Shown: positions 27,510-35,689 of the stretch, piece after piece | Numbering within the stretch: the stretch's first letter is position 1 | How the letters are laid out: each line of letters starts with the position of its first letter | NCBI GenBank assembly: GCA_963794615.1 | Contig: CAWCEP010000005.1 | Span: forward strand, 1,116,001 to 1,180,000 | Source: Chersky-840 sp963794615 | GTDB taxonomy: Bacteria > Actinomycetota > Acidimicrobiia > Acidimicrobiales > UBA8190 | Direction: 5' to 3' | Length of the DNA stretch: 64,000 nt | Notes under the pieces: model-generated | The model's database searches: none | Seen by the model: the letters and a program-made list of their open reading frames with translations, nothing else | What the model was told of the DNA's origin: nothing | Made by a program: the position numbers and the translations under genes

Positions 27510-30320
27510 TCAACCCTTGGCGTCGGCCCAGGTGTCACCCCAGGCGGCCGACACTTCGAGGGGCACGGCGAGGTGGACGGCGTCGGCCACGCCCGCCATC
27601 ACGCTCGTGACGAGGTCTCCGGTGATCGACTCCTCGTCGCTCGGCACCTCGACGATGACCTCGTCGTGGACCTGGAGGACCACCCGTGAGGCGAGCTGCT
27701 TCTCCTCGAGCGCGGCGTCGAGGCGCACCAGCGCCACCTTGAACAGATCGGCGGCGAGGCCCTGGATGCCGGCGTTCATGGCCTGGCGCTCGGCCGCCAT
27801 GCGCAGGTTGCGGTTGGGAGAGTGGAGATCGGGCAGCGGCCGCCGCCGGCCGAAGAGCGTCTCGGTGTAACCCCGGGACCGGGCTTCGACCACGGTGCGG
27901 TCCATGTACGCCCGCACCGCCGGGAAGGCCACGAAGTAGGCGTCGAGGATCTGCGCGGCCTCGGCCGGCTCGATCGAGAGCCGCTGAGCGAGGCCGTAGG
28001 CCTCCATGCCGTAGGCCAGGCCGTAGGAGACCATCTTGGCCCGGCTGCGCTGCGCGGACGTGACGTCGTTCGGATCGACGCCGAACACGCTGGCGGCCGT
28101 GGTCCGGTGGATGTCGCGCCCCTCGGCGAAGGCGGCCACGAGTCCGGGGTCGTGCGACAGGTGTGCGATGACACGCAGCTCGATCTGGTCGTAGTCCGCC
28201 ACCAGGAGCCGACACCCTTCGGCGGGGATGAACGCCTTGCGCAGACGCCGCCCCTCGTCGCTGCGCACCGGGATGTTGTGGAGGTTGGGCCGGTCCGACG
28301 ACAGGCGGCCGGTGCGCGCCACGGTCTGGCCGAAGGTGGCGTGGATGCGACCGTCGGGGGCGACCTCGGCGAGCAGGGTCTCGCCGTAGGTCGAGCGCAG
28401 CTTCTCCAACTCGCGATAGCGCAGCAACGTGTCGACGACGGGATGCTGGCCCCGCAGCTTCTCGAGGGTCTGGGCGTCGGTGGAGAATCCCGTCTTGGTC
28501 TTGCGCCCCGGCGTCAGCCCGAGGCGGTCGTAGAGCACGGCCCGCAGCTGCGGGGTGGAGTTGACGTTGAAGGTCTCGCCCGCGAGCTCGTGGATCTCGG
28601 CCTCGAGCCGGGCGCACTCGGCCACGAGGCCGTCGGCGATGCGGCGCAGCTCCTTGGTGTCGACGCGTATCCCCGCCACCTCCATGCGGGCCAGGACCCG
28701 CACGAGGGGCCGCTCCACCTCGTCGTGGAGTCGTTCGAGGCCGGCCCGTACGAGTGCCTCTCGCATGGGCGCGTACAGCAGCCCGAGGGCCACGGCGTTG
28801 CGCGTCGCCAAGGTGGACACCTCGAGCTCGCCGGGGCCGTCGAGCGCGAGCCGGCCGGCCGCCTCGGCCTCGACCTCGGCGTCGAGCGCCAGCCCGAGCT
28901 GCACCTCGACCACGTCCTCGAGGCGGTACCGACCCGACGACGGGTCGAGCAGGTAGGCGACCACGGCGGTGTCGAGCGCCAACGAGGTGATGTCGATACC
29001 GGTGGGCAGCAGGCTCCGCATGAGCTCTTTCGACCCGTGAGCCACGAGGGGTGCCCCGCCCGGCCCCACCAGGGCGGCCAGCGCACTTCGGACGGCACGG
29101 TCGGTCAGCGCCACCTCGTCGAGCCACATCGGGGCCGGCACGGCGGGGTGCGGTGCCGCGTCGGAGGACGTGGCGTGTTCGGAGGCGGTGTCGCCGGGAT
29201 CACCGTCCGACGGGGCGGCGGCGACGGCGATGCCCACGAGCGGGCTCCGACCGGCGTCCCCCGACCACACCGGTGCCAGGGCCACGGGGTCCTTGGCTTC
29301 GGCGGCGGCGCAAAGCGCCTGGGCGGCCGCGTCGGCGTCGGCCGGCACGGTGGCGGTGACCGACGCCAGGTCGATGGCGGGCGGTGCCCGCGTCCCCGCG
29401 GCGCGGGGCAGAGCCTCCTCGGCATCTCCACCGAGCAGCGGGGCCAGACGCTGCCACGCCGAGCGGAGCTCGAGCTCACCGAAGACCCGCTTGACCTCCG
29501 ACGCGTCCCACTTGCCCAGGGCGAGGTCGTCCAGGGTGAGGTCGAGCTCGACGTCGCGCACCAGGGGGATCACCTCGGCGTTGCGCCGCACCTGCTCCTC
29601 GTGCTCGGCCAGGTTCTGGCGGAGCTTCGGCGTCTGATCCTGGATGTGGCTGAAGATGGTGTCGAGGTCGCCGTAGGTGCTCACGAGCTTGGCGGCGGTC
29701 TTCTCCCCCACCCCAGGCACCCCGGGCAGGTTGTCGGACGTGTCGCCGCGCAGCGCGGCGAGCGTCGGGTAGGCGCGGGGCGACACGCCGTGACGCTCCA
29801 TGATCCCGGCCTCGTCGTAGACGACGGTGTCGGAGAGGCCCCGGCGCGTGTACATCACCTTGACGAGCGGGTCCTCTACGAGCTGGAAGGTGTCGCGGTC
29901 GCCGCTCACCACCACCACATTGCGCCCTGCGTCGCGCGCCTGGGTGGCGAGGGTGGCGAGGATGTCGTCGGCCTCGAACCCGGGCTTCTCGACCATCACG
30001 ATGCCGAGCGACGAGAGGATCTGGCGCACCAGGGAGAATTGGGGGACGAGCAGATCGGGGGTGTCGGGGCGGTTGCCCTTGTACTCCACGACGATGTCGT
30101 CGCGGAAGGTCGGCTCGGGCCGGTCGAAGGCGACGGCCATGCCACCGGGCTCGTTGTCGCGCAGGAGCATGACCAACATCGAGGTGAAGCCGTGCACGGC
30201 GTTGGTCACCTGGCCGGCCTTGGTGGCCAGGTCGATGGGGAGGGCGAAGAAGGCCCGGAAGACGAGGGAATTGCCGTCGAGCAGATACAGGGTGCCGGTG
30301 TCGGGCTTCGAGGTTGCCAC
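27510..30320 (-). CDS. polA: DNA polymerase I
   Basis: Repair and Okazaki-fragment polymerase, about 936 residues. The N-terminal 5'-3' exonuclease domain has LYLLDGNSLVFRAFFALP, VVSGDRDTFQLVEDP, LRGDTSDNLPGVPGVGEKTA. The middle proofreading-like domain (residues about 330-530) lacks the acidic D-x-E residues expected of an active 3'-5' exonuclease, as in mycobacterial and Taq enzymes. The polymerase domain has motif A LLVADYDQIELRVIAHLS, motif B RSRAKMVSYGLAYGMEAYGL and motif C VLQVHDEVIVEVP. I prefer GTG 30320, twelve residues after the open-frame start at 30356, because an AGGA lies upstream; either is possible. rpsA follows 128 bases downstream, the usual actinobacterial order. Confidence 0.94.
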   Translation of the reverse strand: MATSKPDTGTLYLLDGNSLVFRAFFALPIDLATKAGQVTNAVHGFTSMLVMLLRDNEPGGMAVAFDRPEPTFRDDIVVEYKGNRPDTPDLLVPQFSLVRQILSSLGIVMVEKPGFEADDILATLATQARDAGRNVVVVSGDRDTFQLVEDPLVKVMYTRRGLSDTVVYDEAGIMERHGVSPRAYPTLAALRGDTSDNLPGVPGVGEKTAAKLVSTYGDLDTIFSHIQDQTPKLRQNLAEHEEQVRRNAEVIPLVRDVELDLTLDDLALGKWDASEVKRVFGELELRSAWQRLAPLLGGDAEEALPRAAGTRAPPAIDLASVTATVPADADAAAQALCAAAEAKDPVALAPVWSGDAGRSPLVGIAVAAAPSDGDPGDTASEHATSSDAAPHPAVPAPMWLDEVALTDRAVRSALAALVGPGGAPLVAHGSKELMRSLLPTGIDITSLALDTAVVAYLLDPSSGRYRLEDVVEVQLGLALDAEVEAEAAGRLALDGPGELEVSTLATRNAVALGLLYAPMREALVRAGLERLHDEVERPLVRVLARMEVAGIRVDTKELRRIADGLVAECARLEAEIHELAGETFNVNSTPQLRAVLYDRLGLTPGRKTKTGFSTDAQTLEKLRGQHPVVDTLLRYRELEKLRSTYGETLLAEVAPDGRIHATFGQTVARTGRLSSDRPNLHNIPVRSDEGRRLRKAFIPAEGCRLLVADYDQIELRVIAHLSHDPGLVAAFAEGRDIHRTTAASVFGVDPNDVTSAQRSRAKMVSYGLAYGMEAYGLAQRLSIEPAEAAQILDAYFVAFPAVRAYMDRTVVEARSRGYTETLFGRRRPLPDLHSPNRNLRMAAERQAMNAGIQGLAADLFKVALVRLDAALEEKQLASRVVLQVHDEVIVEVPSDEESITGDLVTSVMAGVADAVHLAVPLEVSAAWGDTWADAKG

Positions 30321-30399
30321 CGCCCCGGATCCTATGTGGCCTCGGCCCGATGTCACCCCGCCCGGGGCCGTTGCCCGGTCACCACCGGACCGCCCGCCG

Positions 30400-30996
30400 T
30401 CAGGGCGTGAGGTCCCCGTCGATGATCTCCTGGGCCACCCGCTCCATCCGGATCCGCCGGTCCATCGCCGTGCGCTGGATGAAGGCGAAGGCCACTTCCT
30501 CGCTCATGTGGTGGCCGTCCATGAGGACCGCCTTGGCCCGATCCACCATCTGCCGGGTCCTGAGTTTGTCCTCGTGGGTGGGCACGTCCTCGGACAGCCG
30601 GGTGTGCTCGTCCTCGATGGCCCGGTACTCCTCGAAGCGCGCCGTGGCCACGGCGATGGCCGGGACGAGCTCGCCCCGCTGGAAGGGCTTCACGAGATAG
30701 GCGGCCACGCCGGCGTCGCGCGCCTCTTCGATCAGGTTGCGCTGACTGAAGGCCGTCAGGATCAGCACGGCCACCCGGTGGTTCGCCGAGATGCGGCGGG
30801 CGGCCTCGATCCCGTCGATCCCCGGCATCTTGATGTCGAGGATGGCGATGTCGGGCTGATGGGTGGCGACCAGCTCGACCGCCTCGTCGCCGCGACCGGT
30901 CTCCCCCACGACCGAGTACCCCTCGGCCTCGAGGATCTCCTTGAGATCGAGTCGGATGATGGCCTCGTCTTCGGCGATGACGACGCGTTTGCCCAT
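30400..30996 (-). CDS. pdtaR: REC-ANTAR response regulator (PdtaR-like antiterminator)
   Basis: Two-domain regulator of 198 residues. The receiver domain starts MGKRVVIAEDEAIIRLDLKE, with the phosphoacceptor Asp in IAILDIKMPGIDGIEA and the conserved Lys in AAYLVKPFQRGEL. The C-terminal ANTAR RNA-binding domain shows TRQMVDRAKAVLMDGHHMSE and AFAFIQRTAMDRR, the three-helix pattern that binds tandem hairpins in nascent RNA and prevents termination. The mycobacterial PdtaR lies near polA and rpsA too, so this is a conserved neighbourhood. No cognate histidine kinase is adjacent. A GGAGAGAG-type ribosome binding site precedes the ATG at 30996. RNA targets cannot be read from this window. Confidence 0.92.
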   Translation of the reverse strand: MGKRVVIAEDEAIIRLDLKEILEAEGYSVVGETGRGDEAVELVATHQPDIAILDIKMPGIDGIEAARRISANHRVAVLILTAFSQRNLIEEARDAGVAAYLVKPFQRGELVPAIAVATARFEEYRAIEDEHTRLSEDVPTHEDKLRTRQMVDRAKAVLMDGHHMSEEVAFAFIQRTAMDRRIRMERVAQEIIDGDLTP

Positions 30997-31047
30997 GCGG
31001 CGTGTCTCTCTCCTTCTGGTGTGGTGGCGCTGCGGTCCGGTGCCCGG

Positions 31048-31341
31048 CTACCTGGGCTCGACGACCAGCTTGCCGAGCAGCTCGTCCTGGCGGTGTTCCA
31101 ACTCGGTGATCATGGTCAACAGTGCCGCCCGGCCCCGGTTGGCGGCGTCGGCGGAGCGTTGGGCGTCGGCGTAGTCGTGCCCGGCCAGGGGCGTCTCTGA
31201 CACGAGCGAACGGATCCGGGCGTCGTCGGCGGCGTCGTTGAGCACCGCCAGCTGCTCGTCGAGCACCGCCAGCTCCTCGCGGACCCGCACGAGGCGTCCG
31301 TGGACATCCCGGAGGGATCGTTCGACCAGGGAGCGTCGCAT
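31048..31341 (-). CDS. small helical (coiled-coil) protein of unknown function
   Basis: Predicted 97-residue protein, not recognised. It begins MRRSLVERSLRDVHGRLVRV and is made of charged, leucine-bearing heptads (VREELAVLDEQLAVLNDAAD), then ADAANRGRAALLTMITELEH and a short tail. No membrane segment, signal or metal motif is seen. ATG 31341 is inside a longer open frame that would run through the tRNA, so a later start is needed. It lies between tRNA-Leu and the REC-ANTAR gene, same strand, 51 bases before that gene, and may be cotranscribed with it. The even amphipathic pattern and the codon bias support a real gene. Confidence 0.7.
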   Translation of the reverse strand: MRRSLVERSLRDVHGRLVRVREELAVLDEQLAVLNDAADDARIRSLVSETPLAGHDYADAQRSADAANRGRAALLTMITELEHRQDELLGKLVVEPR

Positions 31342-31432
31342 GCTGTGCGAATTGTAGGTGACCTGGTGGCCGGTCGAGCACCGACGGTCCCCAAACACCT
31401 GTTCGCTACGGTCGGGAGCAGCCCGCCGATCG

Positions 31433-31516
31433 TGCCCGAGGCGGGATTCGAACCCGCACGTCCTTTCGAACAAAGGCTTTTGAGGCCTTCAGGTCTGCCT
31501 ATTCCCTCACTCGGGC
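31433..31516 (-). tRNA. tRNA-Leu (anticodon CAA)
   Basis: Minus-strand cloverleaf of 84 bases without an encoded CCA. The acceptor stem pairs GCCCGAG (31516-31510) with CTCGGGC (31440-31434), with discriminator A at 31433. The anticodon stem is AAGGC/GCCTT around the loop CTCAAAA, so the anticodon is CAA and reads UUG leucine codons. A long variable arm (TGTTCGAAAGGACG) marks a class II tRNA, and the T arm contains GGTTCGAATCC. The start of a LAGLIDADG-type gene lies 37 bases away on the opposite strand. Confidence 0.95.
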
Positions 31517-31553
31517 GTGCCAACTGAATGGTACTGGGAAGGGAAGATCCGAC

Positions 31554-32285
31554 GTGTATCCGCCCGATCAAGTTTCCGCCGTTCTTGCCCTTCTCGATGC
31601 CGGTCACAATCAATCGGAGGTTTCCCGGGCGACGGGCGTCTCTCGATCGACGATCCGAGCCTGGGCGCTCGGGCGGACACCCGCCCGTTCAGTCTCCTCT
31701 CCGTGCCTGGTCTGTCGCGGGACGATCGAGCTCATCCCACCCGGGCCTTACGCATATCTCCTCGGCCTCTCTCTCGGTGATGGGTACATCGCCAGTCACC
31801 GAAGAGGCGTCTACAAGCTGCGCATCACCTGCTGCGAGGCCTACCCGTCGCTGATGGCCGATTGCACCTTGGCCATGGCCGAGATCCTCCCCAACCGCGT
31901 CGCCTGGGCGCATCGAACAGGCTGCACGGACGTCTACGCGTATTCGAAGCACTGGCCGTGCCTTCTTCCCCAACACGGTCTTGGCCCCAAGCACGACCGG
32001 CGGATCGTCCTATTCGATTGGCAGCAGTCGATCGTCGACCGGTTCCCGGCGCCACTCCTTCGGCGCCTCGTCCATTCGGACGGGTGTCGGGTGCTCAACA
32101 AGGTCAACGGACGCGCATATCCTCGTTATGAGTTTTCAAACGCGTCGCCGGACATCCGCGACCTCTTCATCCAGGCCTGCGATCTCATGGGTGTGAAATG
32201 GCGCGCACGGAGCACCCGGGTGTTGTCCGTGGCCAGGAGGAGCAGCGTGCGACGGCTGGATGAATTCATCGGTCCGAAGCGTTAG
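31554..32285 (+). CDS. HTH plus LAGLIDADG-type protein next to a tRNA gene
   Basis: Predicted 243-residue protein resembling free-standing LAGLIDADG homing-endonuclease-like proteins that are widespread in actinobacteria. The N-terminus has a resolvase-like helix-turn-helix (NQSEVSRATGVSRSTIRAWA, residues 19-38), then one CLVC knuckle at 51-54. The first LAGLIDADG-like motif is YLLGLSLGDGY (about 68-78) and the second LLRRLVHSDGC (about 168-178), each ending in the Asp expected of the active site. Between them is KHWPCLLPQHGLGPKHDR, and the end is SVRRLDEFIGPKR. GTG 31554 lies 37 bases from the tRNA-Leu 5' end, divergently. It may be a mobile endonuclease or a domesticated regulator; activity is unproven. 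Confidence 0.82.
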   Translation: MYPPDQVSAVLALLDAGHNQSEVSRATGVSRSTIRAWALGRTPARSVSSPCLVCRGTIELIPPGPYAYLLGLSLGDGYIASHRRGVYKLRITCCEAYPSLMADCTLAMAEILPNRVAWAHRTGCTDVYAYSKHWPCLLPQHGLGPKHDRRIVLFDWQQSIVDRFPAPLLRRLVHSDGCRVLNKVNGRAYPRYEFSNASPDIRDLFIQACDLMGVKWRARSTRVLSVARRSSVRRLDEFIGPKR

Positions 32286-32382
32286 CTGACCGCGAGCGGT
32301 GGGCTCATGACCTGCCGGTAACGTGACCGGGGGCTCCGATCGTGACACCCTGGGACGACCCCGATCGATCGGTACACGAAGA

Positions 32383-32396
32383 AGAAGAGGAGTCCG
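32383..32396 (+). promoter_or_regulatory. strong ribosome binding site that fixes the fabD start
   Basis: AGAAGAGGAGTCCG lies directly before the GTG at 32398, with AGAGGAG complementary to the 16S 3' end at good spacing. It decides the start against the longer open frame from 32323. The preceding 112 bases back to the LAGLIDADG gene stop must hold the fab operon promoter; I see no confident -35/-10 pair. Confidence 0.7.
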
Positions 32397-32397
32397 A

Positions 32398-33627
32398 GTG
32401 CTGGCGTTCACCTTCCCGGGTCAGGGATCCCAGCGACCCGGCATGGGCCGCGCCTGGCGGGAACACCCCTCGTGGGAGGTGGTCGAAGAAGCGTCGGCCG
32501 TGGCCGGTCGCGACGTCGCCCGACTCTTGTTGGACGTCGATCAGGAAGAGCTCACCCTCAGCGCCAACGCCCAGCTCGCCACGTTCGTCCTCAGTCTGGT
32601 GGTCCTCGACGCCATCGAGCGGGTCGGGATCGAGCCTCGTTTGTGCGCCGGTCACAGCCTGGGTGAGTACACCGCCCTCGCCGCCAGCGGCGCTCTCGGC
32701 TTCGAGGAAGGGGTACGGCTCGTCGTCGAGCGGGGCGAAGCCATGCAAAACGCGGCGGAAGAGCACCCCGGCACCATGGCGGCGGTGATGGGGGCGGACG
32801 ACGACGCCGTCGACGCCGCTTGCCAGCGGGCCGAGGGCGAGGTGTGGGTCGCCAACTACAACGCCCCCGGTCAGGTGGTGATCGCCGGCACCGACGAAGC
32901 GGTGGCGCGCGCCGCCGCCATCGCCAAGGAGCTCGGCGCCCGCAAGGTGCTCCCCATTGCCGTGGCCGGTGCCTTCCACACCATGCTCATGGCACCGGCC
33001 CGGTCCTGGCTCCGGAAGTCGCTGGCGAGCACGGCCTTCACGGTGCCCGAGGTCCCCGTCGTCGCCAACGTCGATGCGCGCCCCCATACCGAGGCCCAGG
33101 AATGGCCGGGGTTGCTGTCCGCCCAGCTGTGCAGCCCGGTGCGCTGGCGCCAGAGCCTCGAGACCCTGGCGGGCCTGGGCGCGACGCGCTTCGTCGAGGT
33201 CGGGACGGGCGGCGTGCTCACCGGGCTGGCCCGACGCACGCTGCCCGACGCGACCGCCAGCGCCGTGGCGACCCCCGACGATCTCGACACCCTGGTCAAC
33301 GCCATCGCCGGCAGCGACACGGTGAACGCCTACGCCGCCGCCCACCAAGGAGAGCACCTCTACACCTCTGAGCGGGTCGTCATCTCCCCCTCGGCGGGGG
33401 TCTTCGAGCCCGTCGCCGGGCTGGCCGCGCCCGGGCCCGGCGGCCTGTCCCCCGACGGCAACGAGGGGGCCCCGGTCGCGGTGGGCGACCTCCTCGGCAC
33501 GGTGGGAGCCGCCGAGGTCCGCACCCCCTTTGCCGGGATGGTGGTGGGGTTCCTCGCCCATCCCGGCGAACGCGTCGCGGCAGGCGAGCCCATCGCCTGG
33601 CTACGCGTCCAGGCCGACGGCACGTGA
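32398..33627 (+). CDS. fabD: malonyl-CoA:ACP transacylase with extra C-terminal biotinyl/lipoyl-like domain
   Basis: Loads malonate onto acyl carrier protein for fatty-acid synthesis. Residues 1-310 are a normal FabD: FTFPGQGSQRPGMG, nucleophile Ser87 in GHSLGEYTALAASGAL, YNAPGQVVIAGT, AVAGAFHTMLMAPA with the catalytic His, and VEVGTGGVLTGLARR. The protein is 409 residues, about 100 longer than usual. The extension (about 321-405) reads VVISPSAGVFEP, VAVGDLLGTVG, VRTPFAGMVVGFLAHPGERV and AAGEPIAWLRV, the beta-sandwich hybrid pattern of biotinyl/lipoyl domains but without the modified lysine. Its role is unknown. It heads the fab operon; fabH overlaps its stop by four bases. Confidence 0.93.
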   Translation: MLAFTFPGQGSQRPGMGRAWREHPSWEVVEEASAVAGRDVARLLLDVDQEELTLSANAQLATFVLSLVVLDAIERVGIEPRLCAGHSLGEYTALAASGALGFEEGVRLVVERGEAMQNAAEEHPGTMAAVMGADDDAVDAACQRAEGEVWVANYNAPGQVVIAGTDEAVARAAAIAKELGARKVLPIAVAGAFHTMLMAPARSWLRKSLASTAFTVPEVPVVANVDARPHTEAQEWPGLLSAQLCSPVRWRQSLETLAGLGATRFVEVGTGGVLTGLARRTLPDATASAVATPDDLDTLVNAIAGSDTVNAYAAAHQGEHLYTSERVVISPSAGVFEPVAGLAAPGPGGLSPDGNEGAPVAVGDLLGTVGAAEVRTPFAGMVVGFLAHPGERVAAGEPIAWLRVQADGT

Positions 33628-34577
33628 GCCCTACCGGAGCGGTGATCACGGGGTGGGGCGCCGCCCTGCCCGACGCCGTCGTCACCAACGCAGACCTCGA
33701 GGCTCGTCTCGACACCACCGACGAATGGATCGTGACCCGTTCGGGCATCCGCGAGCGCCGTATCGGAGGCACGGTGTCGTCGCTGGCGATCGACGCCGGG
33801 CGCCGGGCCCTCGAACGGGCCGGACTGACGCCGGCGCAGGTGGACCTCCTCGTCCTGGCCACGTGCACACCCGACCTGGCCGTACCGGCCACCTCGGCTG
33901 CGGTCCACTACGCCCTCGGGCTGTCCGGGGGTGCCTTCGACGTGAACGCAGCCTGTTCGGGGTTCGTCTACGCTCTGGTGGCGACCCACGGTGTCGTGAG
34001 CGCCGGGGCCGCCCACCGGGCCCTGCTCATCGGCGCCGACTGCGTGTCGTTGCTGACCGATCCTGACGACAGGGCCACCGCCGTGCTGTTCGCCGACGGC
34101 GCGGGCGCGGTCGTGCTCGAGGCGAGCGACACCGACGGCTTGCTGGCGGTCGATCTCGGCATCGACGGCAGCGCCCACGATCTGCTCACCTGTCCCCACG
34201 GCGGCTACATGCAGATGGAGGGCAAGGAAGTCTTCCGCCGCGCCGTGCGTGTCACGGTCGAATCCGCCGTCATCGCCCTCGAACGGGCCAAGCTCACCCC
34301 CGACGACATCGGCCTGTTCGTCCCCCATCAGGCCAATCTGCGCATCATCGAAGCGGCGGCCACGCGTCTGGGCATCCCCATGGAGCGCGTCGCCGTGGTC
34401 GTCGACAGGACCGGGAACACGTCGAGCGCGTCCATACCCCTCGCCCTTGCCGACGCCGCCGATGCCGGACGTCTGCATGCCGGTGACCACGTCCTCATGT
34501 CCGGGTTCGGGGCCGGGATGGCCTGGGCCAGCACCGTCATCCGCTGGACGGTCGACACCGCCGGGAACTCGGCGTGA
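33624..34577 (+). CDS. fabH: 3-oxoacyl-ACP synthase III
   Basis: Initiating condensing enzyme that joins an acyl-CoA primer to malonyl-ACP. The 317-residue product has the KAS III triad: Cys in FDVNAACSGFVYAL, His in LFVPHQANLRIIEAAA and Asn in DRTGNTSSASIPLAL, plus DTTDEWIVTRSGIRERRI near the N-terminus and MSGFGAGMAWAS at the end. Many actinobacterial FabH enzymes use branched primers; the specificity here cannot be read. The GTG start overlaps the fabD stop as GTGA, and the fabG GTG overlaps its own stop, so the three are translationally coupled. Confidence 0.96.
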   Translation: MSPTGAVITGWGAALPDAVVTNADLEARLDTTDEWIVTRSGIRERRIGGTVSSLAIDAGRRALERAGLTPAQVDLLVLATCTPDLAVPATSAAVHYALGLSGGAFDVNAACSGFVYALVATHGVVSAGAAHRALLIGADCVSLLTDPDDRATAVLFADGAGAVVLEASDTDGLLAVDLGIDGSAHDLLTCPHGGYMQMEGKEVFRRAVRVTVESAVIALERAKLTPDDIGLFVPHQANLRIIEAAATRLGIPMERVAVVVDRTGNTSSASIPLALADAADAGRLHAGDHVLMSGFGAGMAWASTVIRWTVDTAGNSA

Positions 34578-35338
34578 GTGGAGCCTCGGACGACCCCGTC
34601 GCATCGGAGGGGCGCGTGGTCCTCGTCACGGGGGGCTCACGGGGAATCGGGCTCGGGTGTGCTCGTCATTTCCAGGGGCTCGGGGACAAGGTGGCCGTCA
34701 CGTACCGAACGTCACCACCCCCCGACCCGGCCGGGACCGGCGCCGGCAGCACGGACCTGTTGGCCGTGCCCTGTGACGTCCGCGACCCGGCCCAGGTCGA
34801 GTCGGCGTTCGCCGCGGTGGAGAGCGCGTTGGGCCCCGTCGAGGTCCTGGTCGCCAACGCCGGGGTGACCAAGGACACCTTGCTGCTGCGCATGAAGGAA
34901 GAGGCCTGGCAGGAGGTGCTCGATACCAACCTGTCGGGCGTCTACCGGGTGGTGCGCCGGGCCATCGGCCCCATGGTGCGGGCCCACCGGGGTCGCATCG
35001 TGCTCGTGTCCTCCGTGGTCGCCTTCTTCGGGTCCCCCGGCCAGGTCAATTACGGCGCCGCCAAGGCCGGCCTCGTCGGCCTGGCTCGGTCGCTGGCCCG
35101 CGAGGTGGGCAGTCGGGGGATCACCGTCAACGTGGTGGCGCCCGGTGTGGTCGACACAGATATGATCGCCAGCCTGGGAGAACAGCGCGTGGAGCAGCTC
35201 CTGGCGTTGGTGCCGTTGGGTCGCAGAGCAAGCCCCGCCGATGTCGCCGGGGCGGTGGCCTTCCTTGCTTCGGACGACGCCGCCTACATCACCGGCGCGG
35301 TACTCCCGGTGGACGGAGGCCTGGCCATGGGGCTGTGA
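34574..35338 (+). CDS. fabG: 3-oxoacyl-ACP reductase
   Basis: Short-chain dehydrogenase of 254 residues that reduces 3-oxoacyl-ACP with NADPH. It shows the nucleotide motif VVLVTGGSRGIGLGCARHF, LVANAGVTKDTLLLRM, the catalytic Ser in IVLVSSVVAFFG, the YxxxK pair in VNYGAAKAGLVGLARSLA, and the C-terminal AYITGAVLPVDGGLAMG. TKDTLLLRMKEEAWQEVL is typical of FabG proper rather than of other SDRs, and the position between fabH and acpP agrees. The GTG at 34574 overlaps the fabH stop. Confidence 0.95.
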   Translation: MSGASDDPVASEGRVVLVTGGSRGIGLGCARHFQGLGDKVAVTYRTSPPPDPAGTGAGSTDLLAVPCDVRDPAQVESAFAAVESALGPVEVLVANAGVTKDTLLLRMKEEAWQEVLDTNLSGVYRVVRRAIGPMVRAHRGRIVLVSSVVAFFGSPGQVNYGAAKAGLVGLARSLAREVGSRGITVNVVAPGVVDTDMIASLGEQRVEQLLALVPLGRRASPADVAGAVAFLASDDAAYITGAVLPVDGGLAMGL

Positions 35339-35449
35339 GGTGCCATGGGGACACGGACAGGGCTCGGCGGTGACGCCGGCCACGACCAGTAAGGAAAACG
35401 ACCGACAGGACCCGGGCCACCGGGACATGATGCGATTGAGGAGGAAGCA

Positions 35450-35689
35450 GTGCCCGACGACGCCAGCTTCGACAAGTTCAAGGCGTGCGCGATCGACGTG
35501 TTGCAGGTGCCAGCGGACAAGGTCGTGCCCGAGGCCCGATTCGGTGACGACCTCGATGCCGACAGCCTCGACCTGGTCGAGCTCGTGATGGCGCTGGAGG
35601 AGGCCTTCGACGTCACCGTCGACGAGTCCGAGCTCGAGGGCATCGAGACCGTCGGCCAGGCCTACGATCTGATCTCCGCCAAGCTCTGA
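35450..35689 (+). CDS. acpP: acyl carrier protein
   Basis: Carrier of growing acyl chains, 79 residues, acidic. The 4'-phosphopantetheine attachment Ser is in DDLDADSLDLVELVMAL, followed by EEAFDVTVDESELEGIETVG, the standard helix II-III pattern. GTG 35450 follows a clear GAGGAGGAAGCA ribosome binding site. The 111 bases between fabG and acpP hold no gene; they may carry a secondary promoter so that ACP is made in excess. The fabF ATG overlaps the acpP stop by one base. Confidence 0.96.
   Translation: MPDDASFDKFKACAIDVLQVPADKVVPEARFGDDLDADSLDLVELVMALEEAFDVTVDESELEGIETVGQAYDLISAKL

Noticed and set aside
27822..30410. 862-residue plus-strand open frame opposite polA
   Set aside because: Antisense shadow of a fully conserved DNA polymerase I gene; no recognisable domain.
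31527..31560. Possible -10 box (TACCAT on the minus strand) for tRNA-Leu
   Set aside because: No matching -35 element at the right spacing; too weak to list.
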